A DNA stretch of 64,000 bases, from positions 130,309 to 194,308 of the forward strand of contig WIDE01000039.1 of NCBI GenBank assembly GCA_015039315.1, given 5' to 3'. Each line of letters opens with the position of its first letter. The stretch's first letter is position 1. Made by a program: the position numbers and the translations under genes. The notes beneath the pieces were generated by a model. It had not been told where the DNA came from. It saw only the letters and a list, made by a program, of their open reading frames with translations, and did not search any database. This document shows, one piece after another, positions 48,839 through 62,200 of this stretch. Origin of the DNA: Clavulina sp. PMI_390. Taxonomy: Eukaryota > Basidiomycota > Agaricomycetes > Cantharellales > Hydnaceae.

Positions 48839-51800
48839 CGTGGATGTTACGTTCGATTGAAAGCTGTCGCAAGGGGCAAGTAAGGGGTTCTGCCACGCCG
48901 AGGAATAGGGTCTAGTGACGACAGAGTGAATGCAGGTTGGTACAGGTCACAGTCACAACGCGTGACCTCCACAAAACATACTCGCATGGTCCGTCCGCGT
49001 TGTTCTAGAGCTGCCTCCATCTGCCAGGACCCAGCTGGGGATCAAAAGAGCACTCTCGGAACATACATACAACCACCGTGGCCTGGTGCCCATAGCCATT
49101 TCTCCCTCTCTACTAAAAGTAAAAGTTCAGAGGCAGCTGCTCAAGGCACAGTGCTTCTTGAAGACTTAGAGTAACTGGCGCTCTTTGATGCCAGGGGTGG
49201 CGCCATTATCGAAAGGCAATGGGCGTGGCTCACGGGACCACGTTGGAACGCGTTGAAGAAACGTCATCCGTTTATGGACAATTTTATTGCCTTTTCATCC
49301 AGACTCCCTCACCTGAAACTCGCCGAGGAGTCTGAGCCAACCTGGTAATAGGGAACAAGTTCTGACGGAGTCTTCCATGCCAACGATGGGGGATCCGCAG
49401 ATTTCAAACTCGCAAATCCTCCCGGACCCTGCTCTGCCGTAACATCCCAGCCATTCATGCTCACCTACATGAACGATGTCAGGAATGCTAGTGCCAATCT
49501 GTCTATCGCTGCGAAGGGCTTGTTAATCGCCAATTCTATACTTTTGAGGCCATTGGCTACAGACTTGACAGGTTATCAGCAGGGACAGCTCGCCATATTT
49601 AGGGAAAGAACTCTAGATCATATATAATCATTAGCGGCGTGGACGCGACAACACGCGATTGTCACAACCAACTAAATAGGAAGCTAGCCAGATCTACATG
49701 CGGTTTGTAAATCTCATCACACGAGGTGCGACGGTTAGTGGGGTACTATGCATCCAGATGCAGGGTTAGTCTGAGCCAGGGTCAAGTCAGTGGGGAGTGC
49801 AAGCTGAAACGCACTCATAAGTCACTTGGATTAAGTTTGCAAACGGTATCTCATGTTCGCTACCATCACCGAATCTAATATTTAAGGTCATGACACTTCT
49901 GCTAGTTCCTTGATCGATCTACGCCGTCAAGAAAATCAACATGGAGAGTATGGCGGTTCTTCGGAAGAAGCTTACCAGAATCCAGTTCGTATACTGTCCG
50001 TTGCGGAACGGGACGGATTGACCGACATAGCCTTGTCGTACATACTCGATCACAAGTTCATATTTTTCCATATTGGTTGGGTTTTGAGAGTTTATTATCC
50101 GCGTTAATGTTGAAGCTGACAGTGATTTTGGGGATAAAGCCAGACGACCTGAGCGTTGACGACGTTGGATATTTCGGGAGTAATGGATAAAAACAGCACG
50201 CTTATTATATGGATCTCTCCATATCCTACCACCCTGCTCTTTGTAGCCATGTGCGGCAACGCAAGCGGCCACCGTGCAGTGGTAGAACCCCATATGAGAC
50301 ACTGAAGCTCAATCCCTTAGGGTTAGCGCTAACGCGGCCAGAATCACGCTGTGCCCCACGGTTCTTCGTGTGACAGGGCTAGCTAAGTGGACGACGTCAG
50401 CGGTATGACCGCTGTGTGTTAGCTACCTCGTTTGCACGGTCGAGTTCTGCTAGTCGTGAATGTGGTCGGAGTAAGGTCTAGTCCAAGGGGCGAGGGGTGT
50501 CTGCTAGCACAAGCAGTGCGAAACAGGGGTAAATGGAGTATTTATGTTTTACGCTCAGAAAGCAAAGGCTGGACATAAGAATTCCGCGCATTGCAGTGTC
50601 GGTGAGTACTAGGGCCACCTATTTGTAGTTGGGATAGACGACTCCAACTCAGAGAGCAATGAACAGCACGATGAATAAATTACTAGAGTACGTTCGTGGA
50701 GATTGTGCCTAGCAGAACAATGTCCTGAGATTGTATTTTCGCGCTTATGCGCTGTGCGACTGCTACAACACAGCTGCACCGTACGGGGTTTTCGTACACA
50801 AGCAGTTTCCATATGACATGCAGCCCCTCATTTTGTAATAGCGGCGCAGGAGATGGTGTGTAGAGCTCATCTTAGGTTGCCCTTGAGGTCTCATAAACGT
50901 CAGCGCCTTCAACTCACCTGGTCTAGATGGCGCTGCGGTGAAAAGATCCATTCGAATTCCTCGATCCAGTACTGGTTCTCCGTGGAAGTATCATATGACC
51001 TATTGATGGAGAACTCAGTTGTTATGGTTTGTTATCAGGTACAGCCTTGACACAGTGCTCAGAGGGATATCGGCTCCTTCTATATTCTATGGGGTCAAAT
51101 GATAGTCTGAGAGGCGGTTAGATGCATGCACAAGCGTGCTTGTCCAACAAGATCATTGAGAGGGACAAAACAGCCAGCGAATTGATCTCGTCGCAAGACG
51201 TTCCACAAATCAGCAGCTGTAGTGGATGTTGGCTACCTCCGACATTGGGGGAGATTTAGACTATTAGCCCCCCCAAAGATCATGTTAATGAGGGTCGAGC
51301 CAGTCGTCGCAGCTGCGGAGAACCTCGCTGTGACACGAGCACGTGGACACGTGTTTGTCACAACATCCTCTCTCATCAGCGCGCAACATTAGTGCGTCGC
51401 TCATAGACCCTGACACTGTGATAATTCTGGTTGTCTGAGACTTCTCTTGAGAAAATGCTCTGTATGATGAGGATAACTTCATAGTGCTTCATGTGATCTG
51501 GCACTCAGGTTGGCTTGTGATATTCTGCACATCATGTTGGACAAAAGCTGGACTCCCTGGTTCTCTCCGCCTATAAAGCGCAATAAAGAAGAAATAGCTA
51601 CTTTTATTCTCTGGGCAAACTCCGATCGCTCGATTAGGGCTGCCTGAGACGGAGGCAGCTGAAAACAAAGGCTTACGATCAGCGTCTCAGGAAGGCAAGG
51701 GTTGCCAGTCCGCTAAATCTGCTTCTCTGCCAGATCCTACGGCTCTTTTATCTTCTAGTGATTCCCAACGACTACCACTGTCCCGCCTGCCATCAGCCTT

Positions 51801-52055
51801 CTAGTCCTCACGGCCCTGGATCCTCAGGAAGTCTCAGTTCACACTGAAAACAATATGTCCTACCTTGGACAAGTAAAGCAACTCACCCTCTTTGAATTCT
51901 TTGATCAATCGTGCTGCCCGGCTCTTTGGGACCTTGGCTCATAGTAGGTGACTACATGTGCCTTTTGACAAAGGTTCCCCTCGCATTCGCATCTCAATAA
52001 CAGCGAGATTAGCGATACCTCTAGTGTGGAGTCTCCTCTTGCATGGCCTTTCTCA
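48839..52055. other. Gene-poor stretch, left part
   Basis: Apart from the GPC1 upstream region, no frame here has convincing protein composition. A minus-strand frame at 49919-50302 has a hydrophobic end but no supporting structure. Stop codons are frequent on both strands. No terminal repeats or transposase motifs were recognised. Confidence 0.4.
51639..51659. repeat. Short inverted repeat
   Basis: The arms gctgcct and aggcagc flank a seven-base loop. A local hairpin is possible, but nothing links it to a gene. Confidence 0.3.
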
Positions 52056-52307
52056 TTAGATATACTTCATTGTGTCTCCTACAAGTGTTAGACGTTGCTC
52101 TTGCAGCCAAGAAAGCTGTGCAAGGATGAGATGCTTTGCTGCCATCGGCTCCCCTAATTTCACATGTGCCGAGTTGCATTGCACTACTCGTCTGCCCTCG
52201 GGGTTGTCCGGGAACCATATGGTTCTTCCGGCCGTCTCGCATATCATATAGGGACTTGGGGAATAATGTCGGCGAGCAGTTAATCGCCATCGACGTCGAC
52301 ACCCCAT
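52056..52307 (-). other. Protein-like open frame, possible relic exon
   Basis: This minus-strand frame of 83 codons has balanced composition, unlike its neighbours. It includes RTIWFPDNPEGRRVVQCNSA and HVKLGEPMAAKHLILAQLSW, followed by LQEQRLTLVGDTMKYI and a stop. It reads like the end of a real protein domain, possibly a single exon or remnant of a gene or mobile element. I do not recognise the family, and no upstream exon could be joined. Confidence 0.25.
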
Positions 52308-55300
52308 CGGCCGATGTCCACGCCACCTATGCCCATCCTGACATCCCCCTGTATTTTCATGCTATTCGGAACAACACGCCAAGTTTCTGTTGTACGATCC
52401 TACCCCTCTCACTGGCATGAGGCCTGAAGCCAACAAATGTGGCTTGACAGTCCACAATGGGAATGCACGCGCAAAAAGTCCAGATCTGATGAATGAAAAC
52501 ACACTGGCCGTGCGTAACATGACCAGGCGCCCGAACAGAGAAACAATATTTGGGCGCTCTGGGCATCCCAACTCCCGAATGATACGTCATGCGGCCTGAG
52601 TTCGGGATATTTAAGCTATTCTAGGTGACCATGGAATTTCAAATGTGGTTCTCCTTGCCAATCAGGTCCAACCACCTTTTGCGCTTACACGGTGGAGAGA
52701 GAGAGAAAATAGGCGTGCTCGGAGCCATCGCTCCTCGCCGCCTTGGTCTACTTTAGTAATCAGGAGTAAGGATTGACATGTCGGAGCTCCACCCCCAGCA
52801 AGAAACAAATGATGGAGCGAAAGTGCTGCACTCCACTCCACCTGGCTGAGCGCAACTCTCGTACATGATCTCCCGGTCCGGCGCATAGTCTGGATACTCG
52901 TGCGAACCGGCAACTCGCAATTTCCTCGCCACGAGTCCAATAACCTAATAACCCACACCAGCAGAGGTTGCGAAGCGAAAAAGCCCAAAAACACGAGAAT
53001 AAAGGGGCAAGATCACATCGATTGGCAAACTCGGCTCGGAAGCGGACGCTGTCATGCTGATGCTACTTGACAGGTGGTTTCTCTCTCAGTACTTTTTTTA
53101 TCCGGTGCGTGTTTTGAGTTAAGAGTGTTGGGGGAGGGGGAGATCGGACGATCTCTCGCCCTCCTCTTTCGAGGCCCCGAGAAGTCGTACGCGTAGCTCC
53201 ACATCAATATAGATACGTATACATATGATACACTTTGCATGCGGCGCGCGGCGAGGTAAAGTGACAGCTCGCAGAAGCAAGAGGCTCATCCATACCATTG
53301 GCGCCTCACTTCTCGACCTCGGAGTGAATGCTCCTGTGATGGGAGTGGGAAAACCAAGTGATTGACAAGATGTATCGCAGGGTGCTGGCTGCGAGTATGA
53401 GAGCACACGGAGCGGGCATCGCTCTCGAGCAACTGCACTGGCAGGGGGAAGGATGCGTAGTATAAACCGTGAGGGTCCAAGGGTTTGGACCCGTGCTGGG
53501 GAGGCGACGCGAGCAAGCGAGCTAGCGAGTAAGGAGGTAACCCGTGCTAAAAGAGAGCCGCTTCACAGCGGAAGCAATTTTGCACGCCCAGGGGCGGCAT
53601 GATCTCTCTTGGGCTGTATTAGGGGGGCATGGCGCCCACAAGCCGAAAAGCAGGCGGTTATGTGTGTGACGACCTGGGCAATGAGAGTGCGACAAGCAGG
53701 ATTCATTGACTCAATTATTCATTCATTCAGATGGTTCGGTTCTGCCTCGTTCCTCCCCCCTTATTCGCTTCGTCCTGCGTCGTCGCATCACGTCCGTCTG
53801 CCCCCGAAGCGGTGCTGCCGCGCTCGACATTTCTTTTGCACGAGGAAATGCTTGTACCTGTCAATACTCAATCTACGCATATTGCACACACGGAAGGGTC
53901 GCTGAGACAGCTTTGCACCCTGGCCCTACAGGATGTATGTGTGGCGAGCAGAGCGACTGCCTCACTGGGTGGGTTGCGGGCATGATGATCACTGCAGCGT
54001 TGGATGCTATGTTTTACCCGTGATGAAATGCGTCTCATTTTGTGGTCAGGGTTTGCCAAGACACAAAAACCAATGTGTCTCATCGCAATTTTACCAGCGG
54101 AATTGTTTTTGCGTTTTAGACACATCATGTGGATATGAAAAAGGAGACAGGTAGTGACATCATAAAAAACCACTCTAGCGGTTATCGCTCGATCGCTCCG
54201 GCGTCGACGTGCCTGAGTCGACATTCGTCTCATAAGCAGTGTAAGGCACCATTCGTAGTAAGCCGTCGGTTGTACGGCAGCAGTAAAGTCTCTTGACGCC
54301 AAGCGCACACACAGTGAGAGAGCTCGATAGAGGAAGGAGTGCGACAGGCACCAGCGACTGGTTTTTGGAAATTCATGTTTGTCGAACAACTCTGTCTTTC
54401 GCCGCCGGTAACGAAGGGTACAGGCGACGACGGCTCAGAATACATATCGAGGAAGAGCTACCCCGAAGCACTGATCTTCACACACAGGGTTCGAGAGCAA
54501 CGCAAGCATTGGGAGGGTAACGCTTTGAGAGAGACATGTTTTGGGGAATGCGATCCGAATCTTGGGTCCCTAGACCTAGGGCACATGGCTGTCTATCTGT
54601 CTCATCGCGGGAGCGGAGGGCCCGTTTCGTTGTGCAATCGTCCGCTCGCCCCATCAGATGATCCAGAATTTGTCCGGATGCCCCGTGCCGAGAAGTATCG
54701 TTGTCAATGGCTCCAGGGACCATCTAGACTAATCCTGTGTCTGTCGTCCGTGAGCGCTTTGTGGATGAACATTGGGACCTGGGGCAGACGGAGGAGCAGG
54801 CGGAGGAAGCATAAGTCCTAAAGGCCATAGTGGAGCGCCGCGAATTTATACGGAAAGTGGTCTACTCTTCTCACGGAAATCCTGTGCATTCCAGAGCGGT
54901 GACCCCCGTCAATCTTGGATTCCCTCCGCCAAAGATCGCCGTTCATTACATGTAGTGCATGTATAGTATTGACAAGGGGTTCCCTGTTCAGTCTGCCATC
55001 AACCGTCCGCCCTTGTTTGGGAGTTGAACATCCTAAGCGCCCGTTTCTCGGAGGCACCAATCCGTTCGTCGAAAAATCCCTCGAATACAAGGGGTTGTCG
55101 ATGTCTCTTCTATTCGCCTGATCTATATCTCCGGACTGAATATGTAGGTACTGTGTGGACTGAATGTTCCTAATTGCTTTGCGGCGAAGGGAAGGGGGGG
55201 TGGCTCAAACCTCCCAACCCAGAACATTGGCTCGCCGCACTTCAAACGAACGGACGGAATGGAACCGCAATTAGAGTCGTTTAGCTCATTTCAATAACCT

Positions 55301-55404
55301 GATCCTCCTCTCAGACTTAGAAGCACTCTTTGCTCGGCTCATACCTCGCATCCGCGCCCACGCATACCTTTTTCATCGCATACCTTCGGGACCCTTGCAC
55401 GCCG
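52308..55404. other. Gene-poor stretch, right part
   Basis: The longest frame (54339-54821, plus, 160 codons) has no recognisable motif and irregular composition, and is not called. Near 53.5 kb there is a short run of imperfect gcgag/gctag units. Nothing else was identified. Confidence 0.4.
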
Positions 55405-56380
55405 ACCCTCGCCACTATTCCCTCCCCCCTTGCTCATATATATCTATCCCGCCAAGCTTCTATAACGCCTTTTTCCCTCCCCTCTCCGCCCCTCCCCAAA
55501 GTCCACTCGCTGAGCACCGGCGCCCTTCACTCCCTTCCCCCTCCTCTTGAGGCTGCGCGCCCTTTGGTTTCGACCAAATGTGCATGTGGTGTACAGCCAG
55601 TGCGTCTTCCTCTTCCTTCACCTCTCACATATCTTCGTCTCTGACCAGTTCCTTCATCGCAATATGCTCATAATACGACTCCCCCTAATCGCCGCTCGCT
55701 GCTGATCGTGCCTCAATGTCTTGGCCCTGCTCTCTGTTCGACGATGCCGCCCGCCATCGCTTCCCTGGCTCATAAAATTTGGGCGCCTCTGCAGCGCGCA
55801 ATCTCCAGAGACCTGATCTGAATTGGAGGGGCTCCTACGACTTTGAGTCAGATAGAGATGCTTCTGTCTTCGACGCCCCACCCCTAACAGGCATCCAAGA
55901 CCCCCCGTTATCATTTGTCCACAGTGTCACGGCAACTGGATACGATGGCCACGAGCGCCGGATCACTTTGTGCGAGATCTTCCTTCTTCTCATTAGTCTC
56001 TTTTTGGTCTCGCCTCGTTTACTGACCATGTGTGCACATCATCATTATTGGCCACTCCCCTCATCTACTTTTTTGACTTTGCTACGTTGCAATGACGACG
56101 CCACTTATGACGTTGCTCCCCGTGATTTACTCACAGTTCCCCAGAACATGAGGATAGTATCGAGGATGTAATAGAATCATTCAAATGTGGGACAAGGTAC
56201 TGTTGCTTTTCCGCTTCCCTCGATCTGCATCGTCCGAACTGACTCGGCTACGTACGATTGATTGCTGCTCGTTCTTCCCTGACATCTATCTACCACCGCC
56301 CACTCACTCATTCTGGTAATCCCTCCGCACAATTTTTTTTCCCTGTGCCGATCACCTGCATCAAAAGTCCTTATGCAGAA
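55405..56380 (+). promoter_or_regulatory. CT-rich promoter and leader region
   Basis: From about 55410 to 55550 the plus strand is strongly pyrimidine-rich (runs of cccctcc and ctcccct), as often seen just upstream of transcription starts in basidiomycetes. The following 800 bases may be a long leader with short upstream frames before the start codon at 56381. An unseen 5' exon cannot be excluded. Confidence 0.35.
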
Positions 56381-58786
56381 ATGTCCTTGTCCATTCATCT
56401 TTCAACAACACCATCCACTGCCTCGTCAGTAGCAGGGTCGTCCGCTGCTGCCGCTGGCAGTAACAAAGGTACCCGAGGTGGGATAGATCCCCACCACTCA
56501 TCCCCGTCACATCCCCGTAATCACACATCATCTTCAATGTCATATCTTCCTCCGCCGCCATCACCTGAATTATTAGCTCCTCCGCCTCCGCCAATTACAT
56601 TGACGACTTCCGCGATGAATGTTTCATTTGTTTATCCCAGGTCAATATCGTCATCATCGTCATCAGGGCCCTCATCGTCTTCCCCGTCGTCCTCATCATC
56701 ATCTCGACGACGGCCTCCTGCTGAAGCTCGACGCCGATACATGTCAGCCGCATCAGGGGCGCTTGCCAAGCCTGCAGATATATGGAAGGTTTTCAATCCG
56801 GCCCTGTGCCGCAACGAGGAGCTCCCTAGACTAATTGTCCTGCGAGATTGCACCACAACCGGCAACTCAGCCACTGCTGCTGAACGTGATACTCTTGGAG
56901 TGGTTGACTGGAAGCGAGGAACCTTTGATGTTGGCGCCATCGATTATCGAGGACAGTAAGTAGCATGCCTTTTGAGCGATCATTTGGCGAATCCATCCGC
57001 TCATGAACCCTTGATTGCACTTTCTAGCTTTGACTATTCGTACTCGGCTTGGTTCATACGGCCAATGATGAGACGTGGTAGTAATCATATCCCGACTCCT
57101 TACACGAGTACATCGCCTGTTTCTCCCGGTCCTGATCCCAGGTCACGATATGGGGATGAACCCCGTCTACCAGCTGGACAGGAGGAAGCCCGACAGCCTG
57201 CGCGGTTTCGTCCAACAGGAGTGGGTAGCGCGTCTTCTCCTACAGAACACCATGACCAACATTCATTGTCGCGTCCGCCGCCTCCTTCATCTCTCCACGT
57301 TCCTTCTTCACAATCTGTCACCCGTCCTCGTCTTCCCTCTTTACACCAAATGGCAGAAGAAGTCGATGAACTCTCAGACGACGGGACTCCTCGTTCCTCT
57401 TTACCCCAACTGCATAACGTCAGTCCGGAAACTCCGTCTGATCGCCGTGCCTCGGCCTCCTCGTCCACGCGATCGAGCGCGAACCTTCCTCTCCACACTA
57501 TTCGTGGGACCGACCCGATACTTTCCCGGCCGGCGGGAACCCACGCTCCACCACCCCCTGCCCCTCCAACTGCGTCCGCGGGTCCGAACGCGCGCTTATT
57601 GCAGAATTTCGGACCACGGCCAATGCATTTCTCTCCAATAGAGCAGCCTCTCAACTTACCTTCTTCCTCTTCTTCATCCACCACCTCCACATCTATTGCT
57701 AGCCTGTTACGGCCGCGGACGGCAGCTGCTACAGAGGCCGAGAGACGGTTGAATCAGAACCAGCTCCTTCGGCGATCTACATTGAGCTCCGCAGGGGGGA
57801 GCCATACGCCCGGTCATCGCGGTGCAGCTACTGGTACAACTGCCACAGCCGCTCGCTCTTCTCCTGGCGAACCCGATCCCTCTCGCGACCCTGCAGGAAG
57901 GCTGAGCGCGCATGAGTACCACAGCCCACGGAGTAACCCGACGAGCATCGCTATCCCACCATACTCTCCGAGCTCGGGGAGCACGAGCGCTAGCTCCAGT
58001 GGACGGCCGCAGAGCCCTCCAGGGCGCCCGCAAACGGCAAGCGCCCGCTTGCGAACCCTGAATGTCTCGGCGCTACCGCACCCATACGACTCGGAATCCA
58101 TGTCTACCATGTCGCTCAGTGGTCCAAGATATATGAGACCCCCACACGATCTCTCTACTTTCTCTCCATCATCGCACTCGTCACGCTCTAAGCGGCCTGG
58201 TACATCTGCATCGATGGATACGTCCACGTCTAATTCGACCTTGTCGCCTGAGCACTCGCCGTCTCCCCCTCATCAAAATGAGCACGCAAGGAGTCCGCCT
58301 ACTCTCATTGGATCGAGTCCCACTTCCACTCCTCACCCTCATCCTGCGCCATCGCCATTGTCATCATCATCACCTCACCCCTCATTGACAACAGGTCAGA
58401 AACGCCCGCATTCAGCCATCTCCCCTGTCCCGTTCCTTCCACCTGCCAGGCGACGCTCAAGCCACGAGCTGCATCAGGGCGAATCACCACATCTAAGCCC
58501 AATAACGCCTCTGAGTCCACATTCACATCAGCATTCGCGTGCCTCGAGTTTAGATCATTCTACTCATGGCCCTCCGTCAGCATATCACTATCGAAGCTCG
58601 CACAGATCTCGTGGAGACGACATGGATACGGAGGAGGACTACGATGATGCTGCTCGACGATCTGTCCCGCCGCCTAATCGAGCTGGAAGGCATGGGCCTG
58701 GCCATGGCCATGGACATAGGCAGAGTGCATCCCCGCCCAGAGGGACGTTACGGCCGGTCGTTATCAAGGAGGAGCCAGATTATTGA
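56381..58786 (+). CDS. Ser/Pro-rich probable nuclear protein
   Basis: Two exons, 56381-56955 and 57028-58786, encode 777 residues. Most of the protein is Ser, Pro, Thr and His-rich low complexity. One block looks folded and is bridged by the intron: PADIWKVFNPALCRNEELPR, LIVLRDCTTTG, then VVDWKRGTFDVGAIDYRGHF and DYSYSAWFIRPMMRRG. The very C terminus, VVIKEEPDY, contains a sumoylation consensus (hydrophobic-Lys-X-Glu), a pattern common in transcription regulators. No zinc finger, homeobox or bZIP was found, so a regulatory role is only suggested. The ATG at 56381 is the first in frame. The run of Ser codons at 56650-56710 is a TCA/TCG microsatellite-like tract. Confidence 0.75.
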
Positions 58787-59209
58787 GTTCTGCGGCGCCC
58801 ACCGTCTTGTTCCGTCTTGCCTTGGGCGTGGAGGGTTGGAGAATGCTATTAGTAATTATTTCGCATATACCTTTGCATTCTTTGTTGTAGTTCTATCATC
58901 CATACATACGTACCTCAGCATCATTCTAGTCTTAATTTGAGTTTGCTTCAATAAATGGTGTCTTTTCAGCATGGTCATACAACAAGGGACTATCTATCTT
59001 TGGGCTCTATCTATAGACCCTTATCGAGCTCTCATTTGACGTCCAGAAGCGCTATTTAATCCGAGTTGAATGCTGGAAGATTGCTCTGGCTAACATTGTT
59101 TGCGACGAGGAGAGTTTTTCGGTGTTTGGTCGTGCTTGCGCTCTGGTTCGCCCACTCCATATAGCTTGTCCAATCTATCCAGTCCTCGGCGGTGGAAGCT
59201 GCAGCGACC
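58787..59209. other. Intergenic, SF3B3 promoter side
   Basis: 423 bases with an aataaa element at 58949-58954 that may serve the 3' end of the Ser/Pro-rich gene. The right half is the SF3B3 upstream region, with no TATA box noticed. Confidence 0.45.
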
Positions 59210-62200
59210 ATGCATCTGTATCACTTATCACTACAACCCCCCACCGCGATCAACGCGAGTATTGTGGGCAACTTCTCAGGTGGAAGGCGCCAGGAAATTC
59301 TCGTGTCGCATGGGACGCGCCTGCGTCTCCTCCGCCTCGATGCTGATTCGGGAGAGCTATCAACAGTGCTCGAGCAGGACACGTTCGGAAGCGTACGTTC
59401 TATGGCTGCTTTCCGTTTGACGGGTGGTACTAAAGGTTTGTCAAAATACGTTGCCTCTATGCCATGGTCACCTATCTTGTTCTGACTCTTGTCGGCTGTG
59501 GAATAGACTACGCAATCCTAGGCTCAGACGCTGGGCGAATCGTGATCATCGAATATGACGAAAAGAACAATGCGTTCAACAAGTTGCACCAAGAGACCTT
59601 TGGCAAGTCTGGTGCACGCAGGATTGTTCCTGGCCAGTATCTCGCTGTTGATAACAAGGGTCGTGCCGTCATGATCTCTGCTATGGAGAAATCCAAACTT
59701 GTCTATATCCTCAATCGAGATGCAGCCGCTGCTTTGACAATCTCGTCGCCTCTGGAAGCCCATAAAAACCATGCGATCATCCACCATATCACTGCTCTCG
59801 ACGTCGGGTTCGAAAACCCCCTCTTTGCTGCTCTTGAGGTGGACTACACAGAAAGCGATCGCGATCCTACGGGAGAGGCGTTCTATGCTGCTGAAAAAGT
59901 GCGTCTGTTCCGTTACCCACTTTTGGACCAGTCTCCTTGTTCATCCACTTTGTATTTAGATGCTCACATACTACGAACTTGACCTGGGCCTTAACCACGT
60001 CGTTCGGAAATGGAGTGAACCAGTCGATCCTCGAGCCAACTTACTCGTCCCTGTTCCTGGTGGCCAGTCCGCGACGACGAACGCGTTCGATGGACCTTCT
60101 GGGGTGCTCGTATGCTGCGAAGACCATATCATGTACCGACATATGGAGCGCCCAACACACCGAGTACCTATCCCTCGACGAAACGACCCTCTGCGAGATC
60201 CCAGTCGAGGGTTGATCATCACCTCTAGTGCTATGCACAAGATCAAGGTATGATTTAACCAAGAATTACCTCTATGGAGTCACTTATATACTTACTATCC
60301 TTATCTGAATCATAGGGAGGGTCATTCTTCTTCATCCTGCAATCAGAAGATGGAGACTTGTATAAAGTCACGCTCGAGCATGAGGGAGAGGATGTCACTG
60401 AATTGAGGATATCATACTTTGACACCGTCCCCGTCGCCTCCAGTTTGAGCATCCTGAAAACCGGTTACCTGTTTATATCGTCAGAATTTGGGAACCAGTA
60501 AGTTAATCTTACATTTGTTGTGTGCCGGAACTGATAATAATTCTACCTCAGCCATGTCTATAAATTTAATAACCTCGATGAACGAGAACCAGTCATATCC
60601 TCCACGGACTATCCCAGCAACGGCATGGCCCAACCATCCTCCCCTTTGCCCCCCTCATTTTTCACTCCACGGCCGCCCCTGGCTCAGTTAACAGAGCAAG
60701 GTGTTGATCGTCCAGACCTAAAAATCCTCCTGGTCAACGAACTATCTTCGCTGGCACCCGTCATCGACTCCCATGTAGCAAACTTGAAGGAATCTGACGG
60801 AGAAGCTCCCCAGATATTCACAATCTCAGGGCGTGGCGCACGAAGCAGTTTCCGAATGCTACGACACGGTATTGAAGCGCCGGAACTGATGAGCTCCGAA
60901 CTTCCGGGTACCCCGAACGCCGTTTGGACCGCCAAGCTCAGAGATTCGGACGAGTTTGATGCATACATTGTGCTAAGCTTTATCAACGGCACACTGGTCC
61001 TTTCGATCGGGCAGGAAATTGAGGAGGTGACCGATTCGGGTTTCCTCTCAAGCACACCGACCCTTGCAGTACAACAGATCGGGTATGATGGTCTCGTGCA
61101 GGTGCACCCACATGGGATTCGGCATGTTCTTGGGGATAGGAGAGTAAATGAGTGGAGAGTGCCGCCTGGGACGACGATTCTGGCTGCTACGACAAATAAG
61201 CGCCAGATTGTCGCTGCTTTGAGCTCAACGGAGCTTGTGTACTTTGAATTAGATCTGGAGGGTCAGCTGAATGAGTATCAGGACCGCAAGCCGCTTGGGA
61301 GTAGGGTGATGGCGCTCAGCGTGGGGGAGGTCCCAGAGGGAAGGCAAAGGACTCCGTATCTGGTAATTACTACGATTCCGTGACTCCCTTTCACATTCTA
61401 TGGCCCTAACCGCATTCTACAGGCTGTGGGGTGCGAAGACCAGACTGTCCGTATCATTTCCCTCGACCCGGACAGCACGCTTGAAGTCATCAGTTTACAG
61501 GTATGATGCTCCTCCTTGTCATCAGTTCCTCCACTAATGGCCCACTTCTAGGCACTGACTGCAATACCACAATCGATCTTGATTGCGGAGATGAAAGATG
61601 CGAGTCTTCATAAAAGCTCAACCACGATGTTTGTCAATATTGGCCTGTCCAATGGTGTTCTGCTACGTACTATCTTGGATCCCGTGCAAGGGACACTTAC
61701 GGACACCCGTTCCCGGTGAGCGCGATAAGGTCATGGGATGGTTTGCAATTATCTGACGGCTTCTCTTTGCAGATTCCTCGGCACGCGCCCTGTACGACTC
61801 GTTCGGCTCTCCTTGTCCGGCACTCCCGCTGTCCTGGCCCTTTCGAGCAAGGCCTGGCTCAACTACACTTATCAAGAGCTACTCCGATTTGCCCCACTAA
61901 TTACAGATTACATCGAACACGCGTGGTCGTTCTCGGCTGCAGTTTGTCCGGATGGGATCATTACTATTAACAACAATGTCCTTCGGTGAGTTTCGTCCGT
62001 CATTGGAAAATGACTGTGCAACTGGTCTCACTCATTCGGCCGTAATTACGTGCGTGTAGAATCATCACGACAGCCGATCTTGGGCAGAAGCTGGAGCAGC
62101 GATCGCTGCCCCTCACGTACACTCCCCGACAGCTCCTTGCCCACCCATCTGAGAAGCTATTTTACGTTGTAGAGTCAGAACATCGGGTTCTTGGGAAAGA

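Noticed and set aside
54339..54821. 160-codon frame in the gene-poor island
   Set aside because: Longest frame there, but without recognisable motif, intron pattern or balanced composition; chance cannot be excluded.
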